From Streptomyces spectabilis (GTDB lineage: Bacteria > Actinomycetota > Actinomycetes > Streptomycetales > Streptomycetaceae), in assembly GCF_008704795.1 (NCBI RefSeq), contig NZ_CP023690.1, forward strand, positions 8,938,501 to 9,002,500: a DNA stretch of 64,000 nucleotides, written 5' to 3'. The notes beneath the pieces are model-generated. The model searched no databases, was not told where the DNA came from, and saw only the letters and a program-made list of their open reading frames with translations. The first letter of the stretch is position 1. Each line of letters opens with the position of its first letter. The translations under genes were made by a program, and so were the position numbers. Positions 52,063 to 60,569 of the stretch are shown here, in pieces.

Positions 52063-52566
52063 TCAGAGGTGACCGCGGACGCTGCGGCGGCGCAGGTACC
52101 ACGCGCCGCCGCCGACAGCCGCGACGACCAGGGCGCCGCCCGCGGCGAGCGTCACCGTTCCGTAGTCCTCGACCGCGCCGCCGAAGCCGCCGCGCACCCC
52201 GCGCGCGGGAGCCGTCGTCGACGACGTCGTCGGCGCACCCGCGACCGTCACGGTCTGCGAGCCCGCCGTCGAACCGTCCTGACAGATCACCACGACCGTA
52301 TGGGTGCCGGGCGTCACGTTCTGCCAGGAGGCGCTGGAGCCCGCCAGGGTCGCCTGTCGGCCCTGGGCGAAGTTGGCCGCGCCGTTGCTGAGCAACGCGG
52401 CCTTGCCTCCGTTGGCGCATGCGGTCGTGGTGGCCTGCACGGTGGTGCCGGTGACGGTCACGGTGATCCCCGGTGCCGCGAGCGCCACGGGGGCGCTCAG
52501 AGCGAGGGGAAGTGCGATGGCGGCGACGGTCAGGCCGGAGCGAAGGGATATCTGGGTAGTACGCAT
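52063..52566 (-). CDS. Secreted, C-terminally membrane-anchored hypothetical protein
   Basis: 167 residues. A signal peptide (MRTTQISLRSGLTVAAIALPLALSAPVALAAPG) with an A-x-A cleavage site around residue 30 is followed by a small beta-rich domain with two cysteines (ATTACANGG and VVVICQDGS) that probably pair. A Thr/Ser/Pro linker, a C-terminal helix (VTLAAGGALVVAAVGGGAWYL) and an RRRS basic end keep it in the membrane facing out. GGAGGG precedes ATG 52566. No family recognised; a surface protein is inferred. Confidence 0.82.
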   Translation of the reverse strand: MRTTQISLRSGLTVAAIALPLALSAPVALAAPGITVTVTGTTVQATTTACANGGKAALLSNGAANFAQGRQATLAGSSASWQNVTPGTHTVVVICQDGSTAGSQTVTVAGAPTTSSTTAPARGVRGGFGGAVEDYGTVTLAAGGALVVAAVGGGAWYLRRRSVRGHL

Positions 52567-52733
52567 GAATCTGCCCTCCGGCGGCACGGGAGGCGGAACG
52601 TCCATGCGCCGCCGGAATGGGGAAGCGCCCGTGCTGCCTGACGTCGAGCCAACGTGCCGTCAGGCCGCACCGCATGCGGACGGCCTCCGGGCAGGTGACG
52701 GGATCCTTCGTCCGGCCGACGGCTGACCGGGCG

Positions 52734-53702
52734 TCACCAGGACGGGGCGGCCTGCAGCAGCCGGTCGCGCACGAGCAGGACGTGCGGGTTGCGCGGCGTG
52801 CCCGGGCGCTGGGCGAGATAGCCGGTGTTGATCGGCGGGTCCTCCGGCAGGAGCAGCGGCACCAGGGCGCCCGACGCGAGGTCCGCCAGGCACAGATAGC
52901 GCGGAAGGACCGAGATCCCCGCCCCGGCCGCGACCGCCGAGCGCACCCCGCGCAGATCCGGCACCGTCAGGGCGGGCCGCGCGGTCAGCCGTTCGCCGAA
53001 GACGTGCCACCAGTAGCGGCGGGCGATCGGCAGGTCGTCGGCGTACGCGACGAGCGGCACCCCGCGCAGCGCGGCGGCGCCGTCCGCGGCGACCCGCTCC
53101 GGGCCGATCCGCCGCGCCCACTCGGGGGATGCGACGAGCACGAACTCCTCGTCGGCGAGCGGCACCGCGCTGAGCGTCCGGCCGCGCAGCCGCATCGTGG
53201 AGATCACCAGGTCGAAGCGGCCGCCGCGCAGCCCGTCCAGGAGCTCGTCGGTGAGGCCCATGGTGACCCGGAGCCGTACCCCCTGGTCGGTGAGCGGGGC
53301 GAGCGCGGGCAGGACGCGGGTGCACACCAGCTCGGCGGGGCCCGCGAGGTGCACCGGGTCCGGTGTCCGCTCGGTGGCCAGCGGGCCGCGGTCGGCCACC
53401 GCGGCGAGGGCGTCCAGGGGGCCCGCCACCTGGGTGGCCAGCTCGTCGGCGACCGATGTGGGCACGGCACCGCGCGGCCGCCGCTCGAACAGCTCCCGCC
53501 CCAACTGCTGCTCCAGGGACCGGATCTGCGTCGTCACCGTCGGCTGCGACAGACCGAGAAGCCGCGCGGCCGCGGTGAACGAACCGGAGCGGTGGACCGC
53601 GAGGAAGGTGCGCAGCAGAGACAGGTCGAGCGGCGCGCGAGGGGCCTGCGGGGCGCCCGCGGCGCCTCCGGCGGCTGTGCCATTGGAATCCCTATGGGGC
53701 AT
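52734..53702 (-). CDS. LysR-family transcriptional regulator
   Basis: 322 residues. After a 26-residue low-complexity head comes the LysR helix-turn-helix (LDLSLLRTFLAVHRSGSFTAAARLLGLSQPTVTTQIRSLEQQLGRELFER). The periplasmic-binding-like effector domain follows (about 110-310). It is divergent from a DJ-1/PfpI-type gene; its start codon lies within a set of repeats likely to be its own operator. LysR proteins normally control the divergent gene and repress themselves. Confidence 0.92.
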   Translation of the reverse strand: MPHRDSNGTAAGGAAGAPQAPRAPLDLSLLRTFLAVHRSGSFTAAARLLGLSQPTVTTQIRSLEQQLGRELFERRPRGAVPTSVADELATQVAGPLDALAAVADRGPLATERTPDPVHLAGPAELVCTRVLPALAPLTDQGVRLRVTMGLTDELLDGLRGGRFDLVISTMRLRGRTLSAVPLADEEFVLVASPEWARRIGPERVAADGAAALRGVPLVAYADDLPIARRYWWHVFGERLTARPALTVPDLRGVRSAVAAGAGISVLPRYLCLADLASGALVPLLLPEDPPINTGYLAQRPGTPRNPHVLLVRDRLLQAAPSW

Positions 53703-53730
53703 GTCGGAGATCCTATTGGATCTCTATGGG
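53682..53730. promoter_or_regulatory. Direct repeats and palindrome at the LysR start
   Basis: ATTGGAATCCCTATGGG (53682-53698) and ATTGGATCTCTATGGG (53715-53730) are near-identical direct repeats 33 bp apart. The second overlaps the palindrome GAGATCC-N4-GGATCTC (53707-53724). The first covers the LysR start codon. The spacing suits a LysR tetramer binding two sites across the divergent promoters. Confidence 0.55.
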
Positions 53731-53860
53731 AGGTGGGTCTACGGTCGAGGGCGAGACGTGCTGACACTTCGTGTACGAAACGTCAGTGCGTACGGAACCC
53801 AGCACGCACAGCCCCGCACAGCGGCGCAGGCGCGCACGCCCCGCAGCAGAGGAGACAGAC

Positions 53861-54553
53861 ATGGCGAAGATCCTGATGGTGGTCACCGGCTCCGCCGTAT
53901 GGACGCTGGCGGACGGCACCGCGCACCCGAGCGGCTTCTGGGCCGAGGAGGTCTCGGCCCCGTGGCTGGCCTTCACCGCGGCGGGCCACGACGTGGTCGT
54001 CGCGACGCCCGGTGGCGTCGTGCCGACGATGGACCCCGCGAGCCTCGCGCCCGAGCTGAACGGCGGGCAGGAGAACGCCGACGCGATCGCCGCGGACCTG
54101 AGGCGCGTCACCGCCCTGCGGCAGCCCGTCGCTCTTGAGGACGTGCGGCTCGACGAGTACGCCGCCGTCTTCTACCCGGGCGGCCACGGCCCGATGGAGG
54201 ACCTGGCGGTGAACGCCGCGTCCGGCGCCCTCCTCGGCGAGGCCCTCGCCTCCGGCAAGCCCCTCGGCATCGTCTGCCACGGCCCCGCCGCCCTGCTCGC
54301 CACCGGAGCCGAGGGCGGATCGCCCTTCGCGGGCTACCGCGTCACGGCCTTCACGAACGCCGAGGAGGCCCAGTCCGGCTTCGCCGACCGCGCCCCGTGG
54401 CTGCTCCAGGACCGGCTCGTGGCCCTCGGCGTCGACTTCCAGGAGGGGCAGCCGTGGGCCCCGTACGTGGTCGTCGACCGCAATCTGTACACCGGCCAGA
54501 ACCCGGCGTCCGCCGCGCCGCTGGCCGCCGACCTCGTGAAGGCGCTGGGCTGA
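53861..54553 (+). CDS. DJ-1/PfpI-type glutamine amidotransferase-like protein (Hsp31-like)
   Basis: 230 residues. The nucleophile elbow is GIVCHGPAALL, with the acidic residue preceding in the NGGQENAD/GFWAEEVSAPW region, as in the Hsp31/YhbO-like glyoxalase III group. Length and the long insertion after the first strand match that subgroup. Such proteins detoxify glyoxals or act as chaperones. GAGGAG precedes ATG 53861. It is divergent from the LysR gene and followed two bases after its stop by a TetR gene and then ALDH, an aldehyde-stress grouping. Confidence 0.87.
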   Translation: MAKILMVVTGSAVWTLADGTAHPSGFWAEEVSAPWLAFTAAGHDVVVATPGGVVPTMDPASLAPELNGGQENADAIAADLRRVTALRQPVALEDVRLDEYAAVFYPGGHGPMEDLAVNAASGALLGEALASGKPLGIVCHGPAALLATGAEGGSPFAGYRVTAFTNAEEAQSGFADRAPWLLQDRLVALGVDFQEGQPWAPYVVVDRNLYTGQNPASAAPLAADLVKALG

Positions 54554-54555
54554 CC

Positions 54556-55170
54556 GTGGCCGCCGACCGTCTCCCCGAGGTCCTCGACGCGACGTACGCC
54601 TGTCTGAGCAGGTACGGCGTGCGGCGCACCACGATGGACGACATAGCCCGCGAGATGGGGGTGTCGCGGTCGGCGGTCTACCAGTACGTGCGCGGCAAGG
54701 ACGACGCGGTCCGCAGGCTCGCCCTGCGGCTGCACGACCGGGCGCTCGCGCGGGCGGAGGCCGCCGCCGTCGCCGCGGTCCCGCCCGCCGAGCGCGTCCA
54801 CGGCATCCTCGCCGCGAAGCTGGACCTGGTCCTCGACCTCACGGGGCGCTCCCCGCACGCCGTGGAACTCCTCGATCCGGGCGCACGGCTCTCCGGCGAC
54901 ATCTGCGACGCGTTCACGGCCCGCCTCCGGGCGCTCCTGACGGAGCAGTTCGCGGCGGCGGGGGCGGAACCGGGCCCCGGGAGCGCCCCTGGCGCGGCGG
55001 ACGCGGGCCCCACGCCCGCGCAGCGCGCCGACATCTGCCTCGCCCTCGTCGTCGGCCTCGAAACCGCGCCCGACGCGGCCCGCCTGCTGCGGCCCGCCAC
55101 GGACGCCCTGCTCACCGGGCTGCTGCCCCACCACACCGCACCCTCGCGAACCCCACAGAGGACCTCATGA
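54556..55170 (+). CDS. TetR-family transcriptional regulator
   Basis: 204 residues. The N-terminal helix-turn-helix (YGVRRTTMDDIAREMGVSRSAVYQYVRGKDDAVRRLA) spans about residues 18-53. The C-terminal domain has an Ala/Gly/Pro-rich insert around residue 140. The GTG at 54556 begins 2 bp after the DJ-1-type stop. The gene overlaps the ALDH start by 4 bp (ATGA), so it lies inside the operon it may control. Confidence 0.9.
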   Translation: MAADRLPEVLDATYACLSRYGVRRTTMDDIAREMGVSRSAVYQYVRGKDDAVRRLALRLHDRALARAEAAAVAAVPPAERVHGILAAKLDLVLDLTGRSPHAVELLDPGARLSGDICDAFTARLRALLTEQFAAAGAEPGPGSAPGAADAGPTPAQRADICLALVVGLETAPDAARLLRPATDALLTGLLPHHTAPSRTPQRTS

Positions 55171-56492
55171 ACGACCTCGCGCCCACCGATCCCGCAGCCC
55201 TCGTCGCCCGGCTCCGGGCGACCTTCCGCTCGGGCCGCACCCGCCCCCTCGACTGGCGCGAGCGGCAGCTCACCCGGTTGCGGACGCTGCTCAGCGAACA
55301 CCGCGAAGACCTGGCCGACGCGCTCCACGCGGACCTGGGCAAGCCCCGGGCCGAGGCCTACCGCTCCGAGGTGGACTTCTCGATCCGCGAGATCGACCAC
55401 ACCCTGGAGCACCTGGCGGAGTGGCTGCGCCCGCAGCACGTCGACGTGAGCGGCGTCTTCGGCGACGCGGCGAGCGCGGGCACGCAGTACGACCCGCTCG
55501 GCGTCGTCCTCGTGATCGCGCCCTGGAACTACCCCGCCCAGCTCCTCCTCGTGCCCGTCGCCGGAGCGCTCGCCGCGGGCAACGCGGTCGTGGTCAAGCC
55601 CAGCGAACTGGCCCCCGCCACCTCCGCGCTGGTCGCGGACCTGCTGCCGCGCTATCTGGACACCGACGCCGTGGCCGTCGTCGAGGGCGGGGTGCCGGAG
55701 ACCACCGCCCTGCTCACGCAGCGCTTCGACCACATCTTCTACACCGGCAACGGCACCGTGGGCCGCATCGTCATGCGCGCCGCCGCCGAGCACCTCACGC
55801 CGGTCACGCTCGAACTCGGCGGCAAGTCACCGGTGTTCGTCGACGCGGGCGTCGACACCGCCGAGACCGCCCGGCGCCTGGCCCGCGCCAAGTTCGCGAA
55901 CGCGGGCCAGACCTGTGTGGCGCCCGACTACGTCCTCACCGACCCGGACACCGCCCGCGCGCTGGAAGCCGACCTGGCCAAGGCGGTCGAGGAGCTGTAC
56001 GGGCCGGACCCGGCGGCGTCGGACGCGTACGGGCGCATCGTCAACGAGCGGCACTTCGACCGCTTGTCGGGGCTGCTCGGCTCGGGCCGCGTCGTCACCG
56101 GCGGGCAGACCGACCGGGCCGCGAAGTACATCGCGCCGACCGTGCTCGCCGGGGTGCGGCCCGACGAGCCGGTCATGCGGGAGGAGATCTTCGGGCCCGT
56201 CCTGCCGATCGTCGAGGTGGCGGACCTGGACGAGGCGATCGCGTTCATCAACGACCGGGACAAGCCGCTGGCCCTGTACGCCTTCACCGACTCGGCGGAC
56301 ACGCGCGGGCGCATCGCCGCGGAGACGTCGTCGGGCGGCCTCGGCTTCGGGCTGCCGATGGCCCATCTCTCCGTCCCCGAGCTGCCGTTCGGCGGGGTCG
56401 GCGAGAGCGGCATGGGCGCCTACCACGGGCCGCACTCGATCGCGGTCTTCAGCCACCGCAAGGCGCGCCTGGACGTTCCGCTCGGCTCCTGA
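55167..56492 (+). CDS. Aldehyde dehydrogenase (class 3-like)
   Basis: 441 residues, the shorter ALDH3-type length. Visible motifs: VIAPWNYPAQLLLVP (NAD-binding and transition-state Asn), LELGGKSP with the general-base Glu, and the catalytic Cys in KFANAGQTCVAPDY. PVMREEIFGPVLPI is also diagnostic. It oxidises aldehydes to acids with NAD(P). Coupled to the TetR gene by ATGA. With the DJ-1-type protein, an aldehyde or glyoxal detoxification operon is inferred. Confidence 0.93.
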   Translation: MNDLAPTDPAALVARLRATFRSGRTRPLDWRERQLTRLRTLLSEHREDLADALHADLGKPRAEAYRSEVDFSIREIDHTLEHLAEWLRPQHVDVSGVFGDAASAGTQYDPLGVVLVIAPWNYPAQLLLVPVAGALAAGNAVVVKPSELAPATSALVADLLPRYLDTDAVAVVEGGVPETTALLTQRFDHIFYTGNGTVGRIVMRAAAEHLTPVTLELGGKSPVFVDAGVDTAETARRLARAKFANAGQTCVAPDYVLTDPDTARALEADLAKAVEELYGPDPAASDAYGRIVNERHFDRLSGLLGSGRVVTGGQTDRAAKYIAPTVLAGVRPDEPVMREEIFGPVLPIVEVADLDEAIAFINDRDKPLALYAFTDSADTRGRIAAETSSGGLGFGLPMAHLSVPELPFGGVGESGMGAYHGPHSIAVFSHRKARLDVPLGS

Positions 56493-56535
56493 GGCCCCTG
56501 AGGCGGCAGGGACTCCCGCCGCTGTCCGGCGGGGC

Positions 56536-56988
56536 TCACCGCCCCTCGGGCAGCGGCGGTACGAGTCCGTCGGCGACGAGACCCGCGTACACCGCCTTGC
56601 CGAGGTGCTCCACGGCGGACTGCGGCCGCACCATCACCGTGAACTCCTTGATCCGGCCGTCCTCGTCGACGTGCAGCAGGTCGATCCCGTGGATCTCCTT
56701 GCCGCCGACGGTTGCCCGGAACAGCAGGACGGCCGACGGGGTCTCGGCCCCGTCGGCGCTCGTCTGCGACGTGCCGTCGAAGGACCCGACGTACCGGAAG
56801 TCCTCGAAGGTGCGAAGGAGCACGCCGAACAGGCCGAGCACCATCTCACGGCCCTCGAAGGGCCGGAACTTCACCGGGCTGTAGAAGCGGATGTCCGGGG
56901 TGAACAGCTCTTCCAGGGCGGCGAGTTCACGCTTCTCGACGGCGGCGCGGAAGCGGTCGGCGGTGGCTGCGAGACGGTTCGCGGTCAC
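56536..56988 (-). CDS. NTF2-like (SnoaL-type) family protein
   Basis: 150 residues with the cone-like NTF2 fold: an N-terminal helix (ADRFRAAVEKRELAALEELFTPDIRFYSPV), then strands ending in KEIHGIDLLHVDEDGRIKEFTVMVRP. Members include polyketide cyclases, isomerases and simple ligand binders, so no reaction is assigned. The GTG at 56988 has a strong AGGAGG site 7 bp upstream. It is divergent from a PadR gene with a 40-bp palindrome between, so it is probably PadR-repressed. Confidence 0.88.
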   Translation of the reverse strand: MTANRLAATADRFRAAVEKRELAALEELFTPDIRFYSPVKFRPFEGREMVLGLFGVLLRTFEDFRYVGSFDGTSQTSADGAETPSAVLLFRATVGGKEIHGIDLLHVDEDGRIKEFTVMVRPQSAVEHLGKAVYAGLVADGLVPPLPEGR

Positions 56989-57040
56989 GGTGGAACCTCC
57001 TGAGGGCTGCGGGTGGTATCGCCGGGGCCGGCCCCGGCTC

Positions 57041-57080
57041 TCATAGTCAAGAATCTAACTAGTCAGATCGATGACTATGA
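57041..57080. promoter_or_regulatory. 40-bp interrupted palindrome, probable PadR operator
   Basis: Outer arms TCATAGTCA/TGACTATGA (9 bp each), inner arms ATCT/AGAT and a centre ACTAGT are all symmetric; 32 of 40 positions match. It lies 52 bp from the NTF2-like start and 57 bp from the PadR start, in the A/T-richest stretch of this region. Two nested sites, or two PadR dimers, would fit. Confidence 0.75.
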
Positions 57081-57137
57081 TGGGGGAGCCGGTCGGCAAA
57101 GGGAAGAGGCGGCGAGGAGAAGGGGAGGCGGTGGCGC

Positions 57138-57713
57138 ATGGCCTTGCGGCACGCGGTGCTCGCGGCGCTGCTGGACGGGGAGTTCAGCGGCTATCAGCTC
57201 GCCAAGGGGTTCGACATCGGCGTCGCCAACTTCTGGCACGCGCTGCCGCAGCAGCTGTACGCCGAACTGTCGCGCCTGGAGGGCGAGGGCCTGGTGGCCG
57301 GGCGCGAGGTGGTGCAGGAAGGGCGGCCGAACAAGCGGCTCTTCACGGTGACGGACGCGGGTGTCGCCGAGCTGGAGCGGTTCGCTGCGGACACCGCCAA
57401 GCCTTCGTTCATCCGCGACGACCTGCTGGTCAAGGTGCAGGCGGTGGACGGCGTCGACGCGACGCCGGTGATCGCGCAGCTGCGGGACCGGGCGCGGGTC
57501 GCCGAGGCCAAGACCGAGGTCCTCGGCGCGCTCCTGCGACGGCTGCGCGGCGACCTGGACGAGGAGGAGTTCCTGCGGACGGGCCAGCGGGTCGGGCCCT
57601 ATCTGACCTGTCTGCGCGGGCTCGCCTTCGAGCGGGAGACGCGCGAGTGGTGCGAGCGGGCGGCGGACCTGCTGGCGGCGCGGCGCGCCGGGGCCTGCGA
57701 GGCCCGCCCCTGA
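57138..57713 (+). CDS. PadR-family transcriptional regulator
   Basis: 191 residues. The winged helix reads LRHAVLAALLDGEFSGYQLAKGFDIGVANFWHALPQQLYAELSRLEGEGLVAG with the wing at GRPNKRLFTVTDAGVAEL. The C-terminal helical domain follows (about 90-175). It is the same family as the fadH-linked regulator. GGGGAGG precedes the ATG. The large palindrome upstream suggests autorepression and control of the divergent NTF2-like gene. Confidence 0.93.
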   Translation: MALRHAVLAALLDGEFSGYQLAKGFDIGVANFWHALPQQLYAELSRLEGEGLVAGREVVQEGRPNKRLFTVTDAGVAELERFAADTAKPSFIRDDLLVKVQAVDGVDATPVIAQLRDRARVAEAKTEVLGALLRRLRGDLDEEEFLRTGQRVGPYLTCLRGLAFERETREWCERAADLLAARRAGACEARP

Positions 57714-57768
57714 GTACGGCCCGCGATGCCCTTGCGCGGGTCCGTCGCCCTGTAGTCGGCTAGGGCGC

Positions 57769-59445
57769 ATGAGGAGCATGCGAAGCACGAGGAGTACGAA
57801 GAGCACGCGGACGACGGCGACGGCAGGTGCGGCAGCGACGGCAGGGGGCTCAAGAGCCGTGCGGACGGGCGGCGTTGCCACGGTGGCCGCCGCTCTCGTC
57901 GCGGGCACGCTCTGGGCGGGGACGCCCGACGTGCGCGCCGATGACGGCACGAGCGCTCCGGCGTCGGCCGCGGGCCTCGGCGTCGACCTGGACACGGTGA
58001 CCATCCCGCGGCTACAGGCGCGGATGGCGAAGGGCTCGCTGACCTCGAAGGCGCTGACCTCCGCCTATCTGCGCCGGATCGACACCGTCGACCCCAAGGT
58101 CAACGCGGTCCTCCGCACGGACCCGACGGCTCTGCGCCAGGCGGCCGCGAGCGACGAGAGGCACCGCGCGGGCCGCGCCCGCGGCCCCCTCGACGGCATC
58201 CCCGTCCTCCTCAAGGACAACGTGAACACGCGCTCCCTGCCCACCACGGCCGGGTCGCTCGCGCTCGCCGGGAGCCCGCCGGACGCGGACGCGCTGCTGG
58301 TGAAGCGGCTGCGGAAGGCCGGGGCGGTGATCCTCGGCAAGACCAACCTCTCCGAGTGGGCCAACTTCCGCGGCGCCAAGCCGACATCGGGGTGGTCGGC
58401 GGTGGGCGGCCAGACCCACAACCCGTACGTCCTGGACCGCAACCCGTGCGGGTCGTCCGCCGGTTCGGGCGCCGCGCTCGCGGCGTCCCTCGCGCAGGTG
58501 GCCATCGGCACCGAGACGGACGGTTCCATCGTGTGCCCCGCCGGGATGAACGGCGTGGTCGGCCTCAAGCCCAGCCTCGGCGTGGTCAGCCAGGACGGCG
58601 TGGTCCCGATCTCCGCCGAGCAGGACACCGCGGGACCCATGGCGCGCAACGTCGTCGACACCGCGCTCACGCTCGCGGTCCTCAGCGGCCGCGACGGTGG
58701 ACACCCCGCCGGGGCGCAGGCCCTCCCCGACGCGCAGGTGCGCCCGGGCAGCCTGCACGGCAAGCGCATCGGCCTGTGGCGGCTGCCCGAGCTCGGCCCG
58801 GACGTGGACGCCCTGATGACGCGCACCGCCGGGAAGCTGCGGAAAGCCGGGGCCGAGGTCGTCGAGGTGACGCCCCCGTACCAGAAGCGCCTCGCGGAGC
58901 TCGAATTCCCGGCGCTGCTCAGCGAGTTCCACCGCGACATCGACGCGTACCTCGCCACTCGCAAGGGCCCGCGGGATCTCGCCGCGCTGATCGAGTTCAA
59001 CCGTACCCACCCCGAGGAGCAGACCTGCTTCGCCGGGCAGGAGCTGTTCGAGCAGGCGCTCGCGGCGCCGTCCACCGACGACCCCGCCTACAAGGCCATG
59101 CGCGCCGAGCTGAAGGACCTCTCGCGGCGCTCCATCGACGAGACCATGGCCACCCACCGCCTCGACGCCATCGCCGCGCCGACGAACCCGCCCGCCTGGA
59201 CCACCGACTGCAAGCGGGGCGACAACGACGTCATCCCGTCCTCCACCCCGGCGGCCGTCGCCGGCTACCCGTCCCTGTCGGTGCCGGCCGGGTCCGTCGG
59301 GGAGCTGCCCGTCGGCGTGCTCCTGACGGCCGGACACCACCAGGACGCCGAACTCCTGTCCCTGGGCGCCGCGGTGGAGCGCCGCCTTCAGGCCTGGCGG
59401 GCCCCGCGCTACCTGCCGACGATCGGCACCGGCAGCGCCCGCTGA
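57769..59445 (+). CDS. Exported amidase (amidase signature family)
   Basis: 558 residues. A long Arg/Thr/Ser-rich n-region (repeats of the RSTRSTKST type) and a hydrophobic stretch (VATVAAALVAGTLWAGTPDVRA) suggest export. The amidase signature follows: catalytic Lys in PVLLKDNVNT, the cis-Ser in CGSSAGSGAALAASLAQ and the nucleophile Ser in TETDGSIVCPAG. These Ser-Ser-Lys hydrolases cleave amides; the substrate is unknown. The gene ends at a perfect bidirectional terminator. Confidence 0.9.
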   Translation: MRSMRSTRSTKSTRTTATAGAAATAGGSRAVRTGGVATVAAALVAGTLWAGTPDVRADDGTSAPASAAGLGVDLDTVTIPRLQARMAKGSLTSKALTSAYLRRIDTVDPKVNAVLRTDPTALRQAAASDERHRAGRARGPLDGIPVLLKDNVNTRSLPTTAGSLALAGSPPDADALLVKRLRKAGAVILGKTNLSEWANFRGAKPTSGWSAVGGQTHNPYVLDRNPCGSSAGSGAALAASLAQVAIGTETDGSIVCPAGMNGVVGLKPSLGVVSQDGVVPISAEQDTAGPMARNVVDTALTLAVLSGRDGGHPAGAQALPDAQVRPGSLHGKRIGLWRLPELGPDVDALMTRTAGKLRKAGAEVVEVTPPYQKRLAELEFPALLSEFHRDIDAYLATRKGPRDLAALIEFNRTHPEEQTCFAGQELFEQALAAPSTDDPAYKAMRAELKDLSRRSIDETMATHRLDAIAAPTNPPAWTTDCKRGDNDVIPSSTPAAVAGYPSLSVPAGSVGELPVGVLLTAGHHQDAELLSLGAAVERRLQAWRAPRYLPTIGTGSAR

Positions 59446-59449
59446 GACC

Positions 59450-59479
59450 GTGCGGTCGCCACGCGCGTGGCGACCGCAC
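59450..59479. terminator. Perfect 30-bp palindromic bidirectional terminator
   Basis: The whole 30 bp equals its own reverse complement; arms GTGCGGTCGCCAC pair around a 4-nt CGCG loop. It lies between the convergent stops of the amidase and FN3 genes, 4 and 5 bp from each. Confidence 0.85.
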
Positions 59480-59484
59480 GCCCC

Positions 59485-60471
59485 TCACCGCGTGGTGACC
59501 GCGCGCTCGGCCGAGTAGCCGCCCCACGTGCCGTCGGGCAGTTTGGCGCGCAGCCGCACCCGGTGGGTGACGCCGGGCTTCTTGCCCACGTAGAAGCTGT
59601 GCTTCACCCGGCCCTGCGGGACCGTGCCGCCGAAGACGAGCGAGGTGGCGCTCTCGCCGTCCAGATGGATCTGATACTCCGTCACCGCGCCGCCGGTGTG
59701 CGGCGGTTTCCAGGACAGGTCGACGTAGTACGCCCCGTCCTTCTGGCGCGACGTCGCGCGGAGGCCGGCCGGAGCGGTGCCGCGGCCGCTGTCCTTGCTG
59801 CCCGAGGTCCGCACGCGCGCGGCGGGGCTCGCGGGCGAGAAGTTGTCGGCCGCGTCCCGCGCCTTCACCGTGAACGTGTACGCCCTTCCCGGCCGCAGCC
59901 CCGTGATGAGCGTGTCCGTGGTGCCGCCGCCGACACTGTGGATCTTCGTCGTGCCCTGGTAGATCTCGTACGAGGCCACGCTGCGGTTGTCCTTCGACGC
60001 GCCCCACGACAGGGTCGCGGCGTGCCCGCCCTCGGCCGCGCCGCGCAGCCCGGGCGGACGCGAGGGCGCCTCGGTGTCGGCCGCCGCCGCGGCGGGCGTG
60101 GTGACCGTCAGCTTCTTGCTGTCGGCGCTGAGGTTCCCGTCGGCGTCGCGCGCCCGGACGGAGAAGGTGTACGTGGCGGACGGCTTGAGCCCGGTGATGT
60201 CGACCATGTGCTGGGCGGCCGGGACGCGCTTGACCCGGGTGGCGCCCCGGTACACCTCGTACCCGTCGATGCCGGTGCGGCTGGTGGACCGGTTCCACAT
60301 CACGTGCACCGACGTGGCGCTGCCCGCCTGTACGGTCACCCCGCGCGGCGCGTCCGGCGGCGCCGCGCCCCCGCTCTCCTCACCGCCCCAGGCGCAGGCG
60401 CTCAGCAGACAGGCGACGGTGACGGTGAGGCAGACGGGCGGCAGGTGACGTGTGTGGGGGGTCCGTCGCAC
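59485..60471 (-). CDS. Lipoprotein with three fibronectin type III domains
   Basis: 328 residues. The signal peptide ends in a lipobox LSAC (CLTVTVACLLSACAWGG). Three FN3 repeats follow, each with the W and Y/L core residues: PRGVTVQAGSATSVHVMWNRS, PPGLRGAAEGGHAATLSWGAS and PAGLRATSRQKDGAYYVDLSW. FN3 domains in secreted Streptomyces proteins are usually spacers attached to glycan-degrading enzymes; here there is no enzyme domain. The GTG at 60471 has GGAAGG upstream. The role is probably binding at the cell surface. Confidence 0.88.
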   Translation of the reverse strand: MRRTPHTRHLPPVCLTVTVACLLSACAWGGEESGGAAPPDAPRGVTVQAGSATSVHVMWNRSTSRTGIDGYEVYRGATRVKRVPAAQHMVDITGLKPSATYTFSVRARDADGNLSADSKKLTVTTPAAAAADTEAPSRPPGLRGAAEGGHAATLSWGASKDNRSVASYEIYQGTTKIHSVGGGTTDTLITGLRPGRAYTFTVKARDAADNFSPASPAARVRTSGSKDSGRGTAPAGLRATSRQKDGAYYVDLSWKPPHTGGAVTEYQIHLDGESATSLVFGGTVPQGRVKHSFYVGKKPGVTHRVRLRAKLPDGTWGGYSAERAVTTR

Positions 60472-60569
60472 GGGCTTGCCTTCCACTCGACGGCAATTGG
60501 TCCGGACCAATGTGGCAGGCGTGACCGGGGCACATCAAGAGGTGGGGTGGATCAACCGGGGGCCGGACG

